64,000 nucleotides of DNA from Anaerolineaceae bacterium (GTDB lineage Bacteria > Chloroflexota > Anaerolineae > Anaerolineales > Anaerolineaceae): positions 744,001 to 808,000 of the forward strand of contig JAENYZ010000001.1 of assembly GCA_016841525.1 (NCBI GenBank), read 5' to 3'. The notes below the pieces were generated by a model. That model saw only the letters and a program-made list of their open reading frames with translations, did no database searches and was not told where the DNA came from. The translations under genes and the position numbers were made by a program. Shown piece by piece: positions 35,191-43,101 of this stretch; the stretch's first letter is position 1, and each line of letters starts with the position of its first letter.

Positions 35191-36183
35191 CTATTTTGAT
35201 TTATACATAATCTTATCAATTTCTTCTGTGCGATCTGTGGCTATTGCTGGTTTTTGAGTGATGCTCGAGATTCTATCGTAGAGGTCCTTTGGCATCTCGA
35301 TTTCCACTGATTTGAGAGACTCCTCTAATTGCTCCAGGTTTCGCGCCCCGATGATCGGTGCTGTCACCGCCGGATGCGCAGCCACCCAACGCACAGCCAA
35401 GCTTGCGGGCGCAACACCCAGGCTTTCCGCCAGTTGAGAAAATTCACCAGCAGCTTTAAGCATCCAATCCTCGCCATACCTCACAGAATACATATCATTC
35501 GTCAGGATCCTTCCATTCTCAGGCTTTTTGTCAGGTCCATATTTTCCCGTCAGCAATCCGCCGCCAAGCGGGCTGTAGGGGATCACGCCCAAGCCCTCTG
35601 AAAGCGCAAGTGGTAAAATCTCCACTTCTGCTTGCCGTTTGACTAAATTGTACATCGGTTGAATCACTTCAAACCTTGCCAACTGCTCCCGTTCAGAAAT
35701 ACCAAGCGCTTTCATAATCTGCCAGGCTGCAAAATTACTCACAGCAGGATACAGAATTTTCCCTTGCTTAACCAAGTTATCCAGGGCTCTGAGCGTCACC
35801 TCCAAGGGTGTGTTTTGGTCAAAGTGATGGATGAAATAAATATCGATCCAATCCGTGCCTAACCTTCGCAGGCTTTTTTCTACTTCTAAATTGATTTGAC
35901 GGCGATTTGCACCCCTTGCGTTGACATCCTCACCTGTCGGAAAATATACCTTGCTGGTGATAATGACTTTTTCTCGTTCTGAAGCAATAAATTTCCCCAG
36001 CAATTCCTCTGATCGTCCGCCTGCATAAACATTGGCGCAGTCAAAGAAATTAATGCCCACCTCCCGGCAGCACCGATACATTTTTTCGGACATATCCTCG
36101 TCAGCAATGTCCCCGAAGGACATGGTGCCAAAGCATAAAGAAGAAACTTTTAATCCCGTCCGACCCAATGTTCGATATTCCAT
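35191..36183 (-). CDS. aldo/keto reductase
   Basis: The 330-residue protein is a standard AKR by MEYRTLGRTGLKVSSLCFGTMSFG at the N-terminus. It has the catalytic Asp and Tyr (FFDCANVYAGG near 47-57), Lys (VIITSKVYF near 75) and His (IYFIHHFD near 116) of the tetrad. The C-terminal VAAHPAVTAPIIGARN forms the NADPH-binding end. It reduces aldehydes or ketones with NAD(P)H; the substrate is unknown. It stands alone, followed by the 35132 hairpin. Confidence 0.93.
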   Translation of the reverse strand: MEYRTLGRTGLKVSSLCFGTMSFGDIADEDMSEKMYRCCREVGINFFDCANVYAGGRSEELLGKFIASEREKVIITSKVYFPTGEDVNARGANRRQINLEVEKSLRRLGTDWIDIYFIHHFDQNTPLEVTLRALDNLVKQGKILYPAVSNFAAWQIMKALGISEREQLARFEVIQPMYNLVKRQAEVEILPLALSEGLGVIPYSPLGGGLLTGKYGPDKKPENGRILTNDMYSVRYGEDWMLKAAGEFSQLAESLGVAPASLAVRWVAAHPAVTAPIIGARNLEQLEESLKSVEIEMPKDLYDRISSITQKPAIATDRTEEIDKIMYKSK

Positions 36184-36338
36184 GATGCCATCCTTTCTTA
36201 GTTAGTGTCATCTTTACTATTTAAGGGTAACACAGAGATCACCAAATTTTTATTGCGTCTCATAAATCTTGTTAGTAGACCGCAATGCAGATCTGGATTT
36301 TACCAACATTCCCCGTCAAAGAACCGGAGATAAACCTA

Positions 36339-37913
36339 TTACTTCAAGCGTTTATTAATGCGATCGGCAGCCAACTTCCCTGTAATCAAGGAGACCGGCA
36401 AACCCGATGGGCTGTAAGTCCACTGCCCTGCCTGGTGAACGTCAGGCAGCGGCGTTTTCACAGCATTAGCGATCCTCACCAGGCGGCTTTCTGCGGGCAC
36501 CGGGTTATTTGTGAAGGACCACCCAGTTATCGCCCCATCCGTGCTGCCTGTGATCTTTTTTATACTCAAAGGTGTTGAGGTAAAACTATCAATCACGGAC
36601 CCGGCTAAACCTGGATATATATAGGCATCAAGCGTATTTATCATCAACTCAGATGTATACTCTCTGAACTGTTCATCCCAACCCTGGTCAGCAATATACT
36701 TTGAAAGCTGGTAATCAAACAATACGCTGATGATCAATCCTGCCTTACCCTCCGGTGCAAGCTTGCTGTCACGCAAGACCGGGATGGCTATTTCGTAGGT
36801 TGTGAATTCAAACAAGGATGCCAGCCATACCCTGACTTCTTCCCAGGTGCCGCCTACAGGAATAGCTCCTGCTTTTGATTGCCCTTTTCGACTGGGGGTA
36901 TAAAAGAAATGCCCCGTAGCAATCGACTCGAAATATGATTTATCAAGTTCCGAACTTACATATAAAGTAAAAATCGAATCATTTCCTATTTTGTCTGCAA
37001 GGAAGTTTTGCTTTTCCCGGACGACATCAATTGTTTTCTGATTCCCCAGGCTCTCAATATTGATGCTGCTGTAAAGGGCTTTTTGATCCGCAGCCCACAG
37101 CAATTGTCGATATTCAAACACGTCTCCATCCATTGTGGTGACTGTCTTTTTCTCCAAATCGATAGATGAAACGGCTCTATTCGTCCTGATTTCACCCCCA
37201 TGCTTCAAGATGAAATCTGTTAACTTGTCGATGAAGACCCCGGTGCCGCCTTTTGGATAATAATAATCCTGGAAGAGCTTGAAATAACTGAGGGCAAAAT
37301 ATGCGGGTGTGTCCGTAAAAAAATGCTGGGAGATAATATCGATCAGCGCTGAGTTCTTGGTAAATTGTTGAAGATACGGGATTGCTGCCTGGTTTTTCCC
37401 CATAATTTTTGGGGCAGTAATCGCATACTTGAACATCCAGGGAAAGACCTCTTTAATGAAGTAATCACGATCCGCTTTGATATCTAAAAATAAGGGGTTA
37501 TCGATGCCATACTGAACATCCATCAAATCCATTATTATTTTGATATCTTTAATAATGGCAGAAATGTCTTCACTGGACTCTGGATAGAGGTTCTTGAGCA
37601 TTTTTTCGTAATCCGTGAGTGCCATATCAGAATCAACCCTGATGATTTGATCCTCAATGCCAAGGGACACATGATTTTTTACAAACTCAATTTCTATGCC
37701 GAGATTCCGCAGCATCGTGAAAAGTGCACCGGCATCGTCCAAAGCCCGAATGCCGCCGTCAAATGTAAAACCATCCCGCGTAAAGGAATTGACCAGCCCG
37801 CCGCAGTGGGGTTGCTTTTCCAATAAAAGGATGGAACGGCCGTATTTTGCCAGAAAGGCTGCTGAGGTCAATCCAGAAACGCCAGCACCAACAACAATTG
37901 CATCATAAATCAT
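36339..37913 (-). CDS. FAD-dependent oxidoreductase, phytoene desaturase/carotenoid isomerase-like
   Basis: This 524-residue protein has the dinucleotide-binding motif VVGAGVSGLTSAAFLAKYG at residues 8-26 and LLLEKQPHCGG, typical of the CrtI/carotene isomerase family. Near 245 is FKLFQDYYYPKGGTGVFIDKL. The C-terminal NAVKTPLPDVHQAGQWTYSP aligns with the FAD-binding end (usually LYLAGQWT.PGGG). The role may be desaturation or saturation of an isoprenoid or retinol-like chain. Its start overlaps the SDR stop as ATGA (37910-37913), so it is coupled to that gene. Confidence 0.87.
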   Translation of the reverse strand: MIYDAIVVGAGVSGLTSAAFLAKYGRSILLLEKQPHCGGLVNSFTRDGFTFDGGIRALDDAGALFTMLRNLGIEIEFVKNHVSLGIEDQIIRVDSDMALTDYEKMLKNLYPESSEDISAIIKDIKIIMDLMDVQYGIDNPLFLDIKADRDYFIKEVFPWMFKYAITAPKIMGKNQAAIPYLQQFTKNSALIDIISQHFFTDTPAYFALSYFKLFQDYYYPKGGTGVFIDKLTDFILKHGGEIRTNRAVSSIDLEKKTVTTMDGDVFEYRQLLWAADQKALYSSINIESLGNQKTIDVVREKQNFLADKIGNDSIFTLYVSSELDKSYFESIATGHFFYTPSRKGQSKAGAIPVGGTWEEVRVWLASLFEFTTYEIAIPVLRDSKLAPEGKAGLIISVLFDYQLSKYIADQGWDEQFREYTSELMINTLDAYIYPGLAGSVIDSFTSTPLSIKKITGSTDGAITGWSFTNNPVPAESRLVRIANAVKTPLPDVHQAGQWTYSPSGLPVSLITGKLAADRINKRLK

Positions 37914-38836
37914 AGAACCTCTCTTAAATAAGGCTGAACCAATGCTTCACTTAGCTCCCAAACCGCAGCCCTTTGCTCTTGCCTCACGGAATACCAGGCT
38001 GGTTTTTCTTCAATCGTCTGGTTGAAATATTTTCCCGTGACCCCGTCTAATTCCGGGTCCGCTGCCAGGTAGTAAATAGCCTCGGCTGAATGAGCAGGAT
38101 CTTTCAGGAACCTTTGCAGGATGTAGCGGTTGTATAAACGGTAAATAATCGGGTTATCCATGCCAATATTCGTTCGCACTGCCCCCGGGTGCATCAGATT
38201 GACTGTTACGCCGCTGTCCTTCAGCATATCTGCAAAAACCATGGCGGTGTGGATTTGCGCAATCTTTGCTCCCCCATATGCCAGCATGCCGATGAAAGGA
38301 CGTGTAGACCAGTTAAGATCGTTAACTTTAAGCCAGCCAAAACGGTGCGCCTCTGAACTGATGTAAAGCACGCGAGACGAGGCAGCTTTCTTAAGATTTT
38401 CTGCCAAAAGTTTCGTTAACAAAAAGGAGGCAAGGTGGATTACCCCAAAAGTCATTTCATGACCGTCGGGGGTCAGCCTACGCCGCTTTTTAAAAACGCC
38501 AGCATTATTGATCAAGACGTGAATTTCCGGGTAGTTTTGCCTGATTTCCAAACCTGCTCTTTGCACCTCGGATAATTTTTGAAAGTCTGCAATGACAACC
38601 TCCGCCTGGCAGCCATACTCTGCAGCAAGCATTTGCTTAATTTCGACTGCTTTTTCTGCATTTCTGCAGACCATCACAAGCTGGGCACCCCCTTGCGCAA
38701 GCCGTTTGACAGCCTCGTAACCAATCCCAGAAGTTGACCCGGTGATCACACAGACCTTGCCATCCATCCTGGCATCGGTGGTTTTTTGTGTCTTCAAGTT
38801 ATTTTGGATGAACTGCAATTCTTCAGGTAGCTTCAT
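37910..38836 (-). CDS. short-chain dehydrogenase/reductase
   Basis: The 308-residue protein has the cofactor loop VITGSTSGIGYEA (about 31-43), VLINNAGVF (about 106-114), the active-site serine in LYISSEAHRF and the catalytic YGGAK (Tyr and Lys, about 184-188). It resembles retinol dehydrogenase/WW-oxidoreductase-type SDRs, which fits a desaturase-like neighbour acting on isoprenoid substrates (inference). It lies 12 bases after the NTF2-like gene and overlaps the next gene, so the three form an operon. Confidence 0.92.
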   Translation of the reverse strand: MKLPEELQFIQNNLKTQKTTDARMDGKVCVITGSTSGIGYEAVKRLAQGGAQLVMVCRNAEKAVEIKQMLAAEYGCQAEVVIADFQKLSEVQRAGLEIRQNYPEIHVLINNAGVFKKRRRLTPDGHEMTFGVIHLASFLLTKLLAENLKKAASSRVLYISSEAHRFGWLKVNDLNWSTRPFIGMLAYGGAKIAQIHTAMVFADMLKDSGVTVNLMHPGAVRTNIGMDNPIIYRLYNRYILQRFLKDPAHSAEAIYYLAADPELDGVTGKYFNQTIEEKPAWYSVRQEQRAAVWELSEALVQPYLREVL

Positions 38837-38848
38837 TAATCATCATCT

Positions 38849-39316
38849 CTATCCAAACAAGCGTTTCATAAATCGTGGGTAAAATTTCTTCATAAAGGGC
38901 ACATTTACAAAAATATCGCCCCATAAATCATAATAATCTCTTTGATGCGTGATCCGCCCATCATCTCCAAGGGTGAGCTTGGTACAGCCAAAAAGTGAGG
39001 TGCTCGGGGTTTTTCTGAAGATCATGGTCATTTCCCATTCCATGAAAATCTCGTCTTGATTAGCGGCAATAGAGAATATTTTCATTTTCAATTCTTCACA
39101 GCGCTCTGTCAATCGGTTACACATTGCTAGAAAGGCTTCTTTTCCCTCAACTTTTTGAATGGTATCCTGGAAAATGATATCTTCGTGATAATAGGGGAAA
39201 ATATGCGACCAATCCGGTTTACCATTGGTGTTGTATGTTTTAGACCATAACCGCAGAACCACCTCGTTATCAAGGGGCTCAAGATTGTTTTCTTGTCTTT
39301 CCTGGTTTGTTTTCAT
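38849..39316 (-). CDS. NTF2-like/SnoaL-like protein
   Basis: This 155-residue protein has the cone-shaped NTF2 fold pattern: LWSKTYNTNGKPDWSHIFPYYHEDIIFQDTI at the N-terminus, a helix (KEAFLAMCNRLTERC), then strands KIFSIAANQDEIFMEWEMTM and GCTKLTLGDDGRITHQRDYYD. Proteins of this fold are isomerases, cyclases, hydroxylases or simple binding domains. It is first in a three-gene operon with the SDR and the FAD oxidoreductase, so it may act on the same hydrophobic substrate. No catalytic residue can be assigned. Confidence 0.78.
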   Translation of the reverse strand: MKTNQERQENNLEPLDNEVVLRLWSKTYNTNGKPDWSHIFPYYHEDIIFQDTIQKVEGKEAFLAMCNRLTERCEELKMKIFSIAANQDEIFMEWEMTMIFRKTPSTSLFGCTKLTLGDDGRITHQRDYYDLWGDIFVNVPFMKKFYPRFMKRLFG

Positions 39317-39449
39317 AAGTAACAGTATCTTTGTAAATCAATCGAATTATAAACGGATAAAATGTTGCAAACAATTATACCCATTGCTGACGAGGAGGTA
39401 AGCGTTCATGCATTATTATTAATGTAATTCACATCAGTTTAATCAATTG

Positions 39450-39479
39450 TTGAATTAGACAGAGGAACAATTATATAAT
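39450..39479 (+). promoter_or_regulatory. candidate promoter of the ACT-domain gene
   Basis: TTGAAT (39450-39455) and TATAAT (39474-39479) are separated by 18 bases, about 80 bases upstream of the ACT-domain start codon. Confidence 0.5.
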
Positions 39480-39556
39480 AGTAATGAGCAAGGCGTTTTG
39501 ATCTTGATGATGTTTAATTTGACCAATTAAATCATAAGACTCAGGAGGAGAAGATC

Positions 39557-39922
39557 ATGAAAGATATCGCTGTTATCTTAAGGGACAGCCCAGGAACCCT
39601 TGCAGACCTTTGTGAACTTTTAGCAGAAGGGGGTGTTAATATCGAAGGCATCAGTGTTACCACATACAAGGGTGAATGTCCAATTCACGTTCTTGTCGAT
39701 GATGCCGGTCAGGCGAGAGAAATCCTGGAAAAGAACTGGATGGAAATCATCAGCGAGCGAGAGGTGCTGTTATCAGAAATCTCTGATGAGGTGGGGGCTT
39801 TAGGAAAGATCTCCCGCCGCCTGGCAGATAATGATATTAACATAGAAGTGATCTATCTCACCATCACCGGGGACCTTGCCATGGTCGTTGATGACCTGGA
39901 CAAAGCCCAATGGCTGCTGTAA
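39557..39922 (+). CDS. tandem ACT-domain protein
   Basis: The 121-residue protein consists of two ACT domains: residues 1-70 (IAVILRDSPGTLADLCELLAEGGVNIEGISV) and 72-121 (LLSEISDEVGALGKISRRLADNDINIEVIYL). Free-standing ACT proteins bind amino acids and regulate enzymes or transcription. AGGAGGAG precedes the ATG. It is a single-gene unit, divergent from the NTF2/SDR operon. Confidence 0.88.
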   Translation: MKDIAVILRDSPGTLADLCELLAEGGVNIEGISVTTYKGECPIHVLVDDAGQAREILEKNWMEIISEREVLLSEISDEVGALGKISRRLADNDINIEVIYLTITGDLAMVVDDLDKAQWLL

Positions 39923-40022
39923 ATTCCAGGTCATAATGCATGTAAATTTTTCATCACCAACTTCCAAGGATTTAGTTACTCGGCAGAAAAATCATAATTA
40001 ATGTCATTGTTAATTGAATAGT

Positions 40023-40919
40023 TCACGCATTTGCCAGAATTGCAACAAACAGGAAAAAATCCGACGCAGCGTGTATGATAACCGGACCCCAAATGCTGTC
40101 CGATTTGACCATCAGGTAACCACAAGCCAGCCCAAGAGCGAGGGTGTTAAGCGCAAAGAATGGGATTGCTTCAGGCATAAAATAATAAGCGAAGCTGTGC
40201 ATTGCGGCAAAGATCATCGAAGTTAGCCAAACAGAACCTTTTTCTCCAAGCACCAGTGTAAATTGATCCAGGAAGATCCCTCTCAGCCATAGTTCCTCCA
40301 TAAAAGCGTTAGCAAAAGAAAAAACCAGTCCCCATACTACCGCGTTTTTTAGCGTTTCCAAACTCGTAAAACGCTGCGCAGCGAACATAAAAGAAGCAGG
40401 CGCGAGAAAGAAGAATACAAGCCAACCAATACCCAATCCCAACTTCAATTTTCCGCGTTTCAGAAATATGGAACCAAAATCAGCACCAGAAATTCTTACA
40501 AGGGCAAGGATTGGGAATACTTTGATCAGCATTTCACTAATTTTTTCGATTGCTAATCCCTGGGAAGTTTCTGTTGCCATCGAGAACCAGTCCAGCACAG
40601 CTCGAATCCATCCATCCAGAAGAGCGGTTATCGGATAAGCTATCGATGCAACAAGAAAAGCAAATGGAATGCGCCAGTATTTATTTAGATTGACATCCAT
40701 CCTGAACCATAAAGAAGCAGCAAGGAAGACAGCACACAGAAAAAGATTATAAACCAGGTTTTTATTTGTTGGAAAAACATCAAAATAATATGAACCGAAG
40801 ATAAAAATCGCCGCTTCGCAGATTAGAAGGACAAGGAATAATCCAGCACGAAGAAAACTGTTTCTTCGTGCTGAAATTTTAATTAAGCCAGAGACTGTGT
40901 CCAACATTCGATCTTTCAT
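40023..40919 (-). CDS. CPBP family intramembrane glutamic protease
   Basis: This 298-residue polytopic protein has about eight hydrophobic segments. The first CPBP/Abi motif is FMEELWLRGIFLD (the EExxxR form, near 215), and the second motifs are FAAMHSFAYYF (His, near 247) and the C-terminal PVIIHAASDFF (His, near 285). The family includes CAAX-type prenyl proteases and immunity or maturation proteases. It ends the small minus-strand group with the DUF333 lipoprotein gene, starting 9 bases after that gene's stop. The substrate is unknown. Confidence 0.9.
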   Translation of the reverse strand: MKDRMLDTVSGLIKISARRNSFLRAGLFLVLLICEAAIFIFGSYYFDVFPTNKNLVYNLFLCAVFLAASLWFRMDVNLNKYWRIPFAFLVASIAYPITALLDGWIRAVLDWFSMATETSQGLAIEKISEMLIKVFPILALVRISGADFGSIFLKRGKLKLGLGIGWLVFFFLAPASFMFAAQRFTSLETLKNAVVWGLVFSFANAFMEELWLRGIFLDQFTLVLGEKGSVWLTSMIFAAMHSFAYYFMPEAIPFFALNTLALGLACGYLMVKSDSIWGPVIIHAASDFFLFVAILANA

Positions 40920-40928
40920 CTCTAAACT

Positions 40929-41885
40929 TTATGGGACGGTTAATGATGCAATGATCATCTCACCCACATATTGATTTTTCCCTTCCAGGAAGGCACCAGC
41001 CTCACAATGGCTGCCAGCAGAAAAGATGAAGCCAAATTCCATATCACCCCGGGATATATTGGGTTCTCCTTCAGCACCATGGTACCAAATTGCAGTAATA
41101 TCTCCACTTGGGCAAACCAGTAACATTCGTTGAGCCGCCTTTTCAGCGATATCAAGGGTACCCTGCTCGACGAATTCTCCTTGACCAACACCGGTTGGCC
41201 ATAAAAGGATATCTTCACCTGATTCTCTGAAAGTCAGACGAATACTCTGTTTTTCCGAAATGTCTTCCGGATGGATTTGAAGGATATGGCCAACTAACAT
41301 CGGGCTTGTTGTATCTTCTTCTACTTCCCAATCTTCAGGCAGCATCAATGAGAAACCGAATTCAGGATGCGTATAGGTCCACCAACCTTCATAATCTTCA
41401 GGATTGATGGGAATGGCAGTAGGGATTCCAGATGCATTCGTTGGTTCATCACTCTGATCGGCTGGGGTGCACTCACCACGGAAGAATGCCCATTCGTCAC
41501 ATTCGCTCCCGTCAGGGAAGACACAAACGCCGCTCTGGCTGCCATCCTCAGCAGTCACAATCTTGACTGTGCCGCCATTTTCTTCACAATACACTGAAGC
41601 AGGGTTAGGCATGTTCGCATTCCCTTCCAGACTGTCGCCAGGTTGACACTCACCTCGATAATATGCCCATTCATCACATTCGCTCCCATCAGGGAAAAGA
41701 CAGTAACCGACCTCTCCGCCCGACTCGTCCTTTCGGATTTCGAGCACGCCGCCATTCTCTTCACAATAAACCGAGGCTGGATTGGGCATATCCGCCTGTG
41801 AATCATTGTTTTCCAAATCACCAGATACAAGTGAACATGCGGTGAGAAGAAGTACAACGATAATTAATATTATTTGCTTTTTCAT
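40929..41885 (-). CDS. lipoprotein with two DUF333 (hemolysin-type) repeats
   Basis: The 318-residue protein begins with a lipoprotein signal (IILIIVVLLLTACS, lipobox L-T-A-C17). Two near-identical DUF333 modules follow (about 34-80 and 91-138), each with MPNPASVYCEENGG, a CxFPDGSECDEWA core and FRGEC or YRGEC. They are separated by acidic linkers. The C-terminal 160 residues form another domain (HPEFGFSLMLPEDWEVEED) like the PsbP/DUF1795-type fold seen in Chloroflexota lipoproteins. Cell-surface location is confident, function is unknown. Confidence 0.87.
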   Translation of the reverse strand: MKKQIILIIVVLLLTACSLVSGDLENNDSQADMPNPASVYCEENGGVLEIRKDESGGEVGYCLFPDGSECDEWAYYRGECQPGDSLEGNANMPNPASVYCEENGGTVKIVTAEDGSQSGVCVFPDGSECDEWAFFRGECTPADQSDEPTNASGIPTAIPINPEDYEGWWTYTHPEFGFSLMLPEDWEVEEDTTSPMLVGHILQIHPEDISEKQSIRLTFRESGEDILLWPTGVGQGEFVEQGTLDIAEKAAQRMLLVCPSGDITAIWYHGAEGEPNISRGDMEFGFIFSAGSHCEAGAFLEGKNQYVGEMIIASLTVP

Positions 41886-41911
41886 CGAATTCTCCTTTTG
41901 AGCTTTTGTTT

Positions 41912-42154
41912 TTAGATATTCTCATCCTTTTCATCAAGGCTGTCGACAGATAATACTGTGAAATTAAAGTTCCAAAATTGTTCCAATAAACCCCGTAATG
42001 CTGCTTGATCGATGATGTGAATCTCTATTTGGGTTTCATTGTTATCCTGTCTTATGACCCTGGCTTCTTTCATCCAGTCAAATGAAGCAGGGTTGAAAGT
42101 TCCTTTTATCCTTATCATATAGATGCTGCCACTCACTCTTTTGTTCCATTTCAT
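41912..42154 (-). CDS. small hypothetical protein (Chloroflexota IDQAALRGLL type)
   Basis: This 80-residue protein reads IRIKGTFNPASFDWMKEARV, then QDNNETQIEIHIIDQAALRGLLEQFWNF. This small beta-alpha protein with the VDQAALHGLL-like motif recurs in Chloroflexota and other bacteria without assigned function. A GGAAGGA sequence lies about 12 bases before the chosen ATG; an internal ATG at residue 13 would give a form closer to the usual length. It lies 26 bases upstream of the DUF333 lipoprotein gene on the same strand. Confidence 0.7.
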   Translation of the reverse strand: MKWNKRVSGSIYMIRIKGTFNPASFDWMKEARVIRQDNNETQIEIHIIDQAALRGLLEQFWNFNFTVLSVDSLDEKDENI

Positions 42155-42227
42155 TATTGTTAGATTCCTTCCGGCTAACAGTGATTCGTATTCCTGTTTC
42201 GGAGCAGCTTATGTACTCAATTAATCA

Positions 42228-42977
42228 TCATTGAATTTTTATCACCTGCCCTGCATAAATCTGGTTTGGGTTTTTAATCTCAGGATTCAATTTCATTAAT
42301 GCTTCCAGACTCATTCCAAAACTATCAGCAATTTTCTGAAGCGTATCTCCACGGGCAACAATTACAGAAGATATTTCTTCCGGGATATTGAGTTTTTGAT
42401 TGACATAGATGATGTTGATGTTTTTTACCTGCGGATTGAGTTTGATCAATTCCGTCAAGGAGATACTCAGGCGATTGGAAATCTTATTCATCCAATCACC
42501 CCTTTGGACAATGTAGATCTTCGTATCATCAACAGGCGGATCCTCAGGAGGGGCAGAATTAGGTGACGGGACATTCACATGCTGACCAGCGAAAATCAGG
42601 TTGATATTTTTAATGGATGGATTTAGAGAAATTATATTGGACAGCGTTGTATTGAATAATCTGGCAAGTTCTGAAAGGGTGTCACCATGGTTGACAATAT
42701 AAATGTCAACATTATTACTGCCTTTGATCACCACCCCAGGCATGAGCAGAACCTGCCCCACTTTGATCTGGTCTGCATCTGTGAGATCATTGGCTAATTT
42801 CAACGCAAATACCGAAGTTCCACACCGAGTTGCAATTTTATACAGCGAGTCGCCGCTTACAACGGTAACACTCCCCCCACAAGGGCTTGATCCTGCCATT
42901 ACAGGTTCAGTACAGACGATCAGCAGAACAAGTAAAGTAACAAATATGAACCATCGGATTGATTTTTTCGTAAACAT
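42228..42977 (-). CDS. secreted protein with four LysM domains
   Basis: In this 249-residue protein, the signal peptide (residues 1-28: WFIFVTLLVLLIVCTEPVMA) is followed by four LysM repeats. Each begins with a V-x-x-GD-x-L-x-K-I-A type strand: near 38 (VSGDSLYKIA), 93 (VNHGDTLSELA), 156 (VQRGDWMNKIS) and 205 (VARGDTLQKIA). Each ends in a V/I-x-x-G/N-Q-x-L/I-x-I/V-P strand. LysM domains bind peptidoglycan or chitin. There is no catalytic domain. AAAGGAG precedes the ATG. The promoter region carries a direct repeat (see 43003-43061), and the MalT-like regulator gene is directly upstream. Confidence 0.93.
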   Translation of the reverse strand: MFTKKSIRWFIFVTLLVLLIVCTEPVMAGSSPCGGSVTVVSGDSLYKIATRCGTSVFALKLANDLTDADQIKVGQVLLMPGVVIKGSNNVDIYIVNHGDTLSELARLFNTTLSNIISLNPSIKNINLIFAGQHVNVPSPNSAPPEDPPVDDTKIYIVQRGDWMNKISNRLSISLTELIKLNPQVKNINIIYVNQKLNIPEEISSVIVARGDTLQKIADSFGMSLEALMKLNPEIKNPNQIYAGQVIKIQ

Positions 42978-43002
42978 TTTTTACTCCTTTCTTAGCATTT
43001 AC

Positions 43003-43061
43003 ATCATATAAGAAAAGAGGCTTGGATACAGCCCCTAAACAGGGTATTTGACAGGGTATTT
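43003..43061 (-). promoter_or_regulatory. candidate activator-dependent promoter of the LysM gene
   Basis: A -10-like TATGAT (43003-43008, minus strand) has no good -35 box. Upstream of it lie two perfect 11-base direct repeats, AAATACCCTGT at 43051-43061 and 43039-43049, separated by one base (12-base period, about one helical turn). Tandem sites before a weak -35 suit a direct activator such as the adjacent MalT-like LuxR protein. Confidence 0.5.
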
Positions 43062-43101
43062 TTTGAGGAAATCTTTGAAAATATGGAATAAATTATTTTA
43101 C

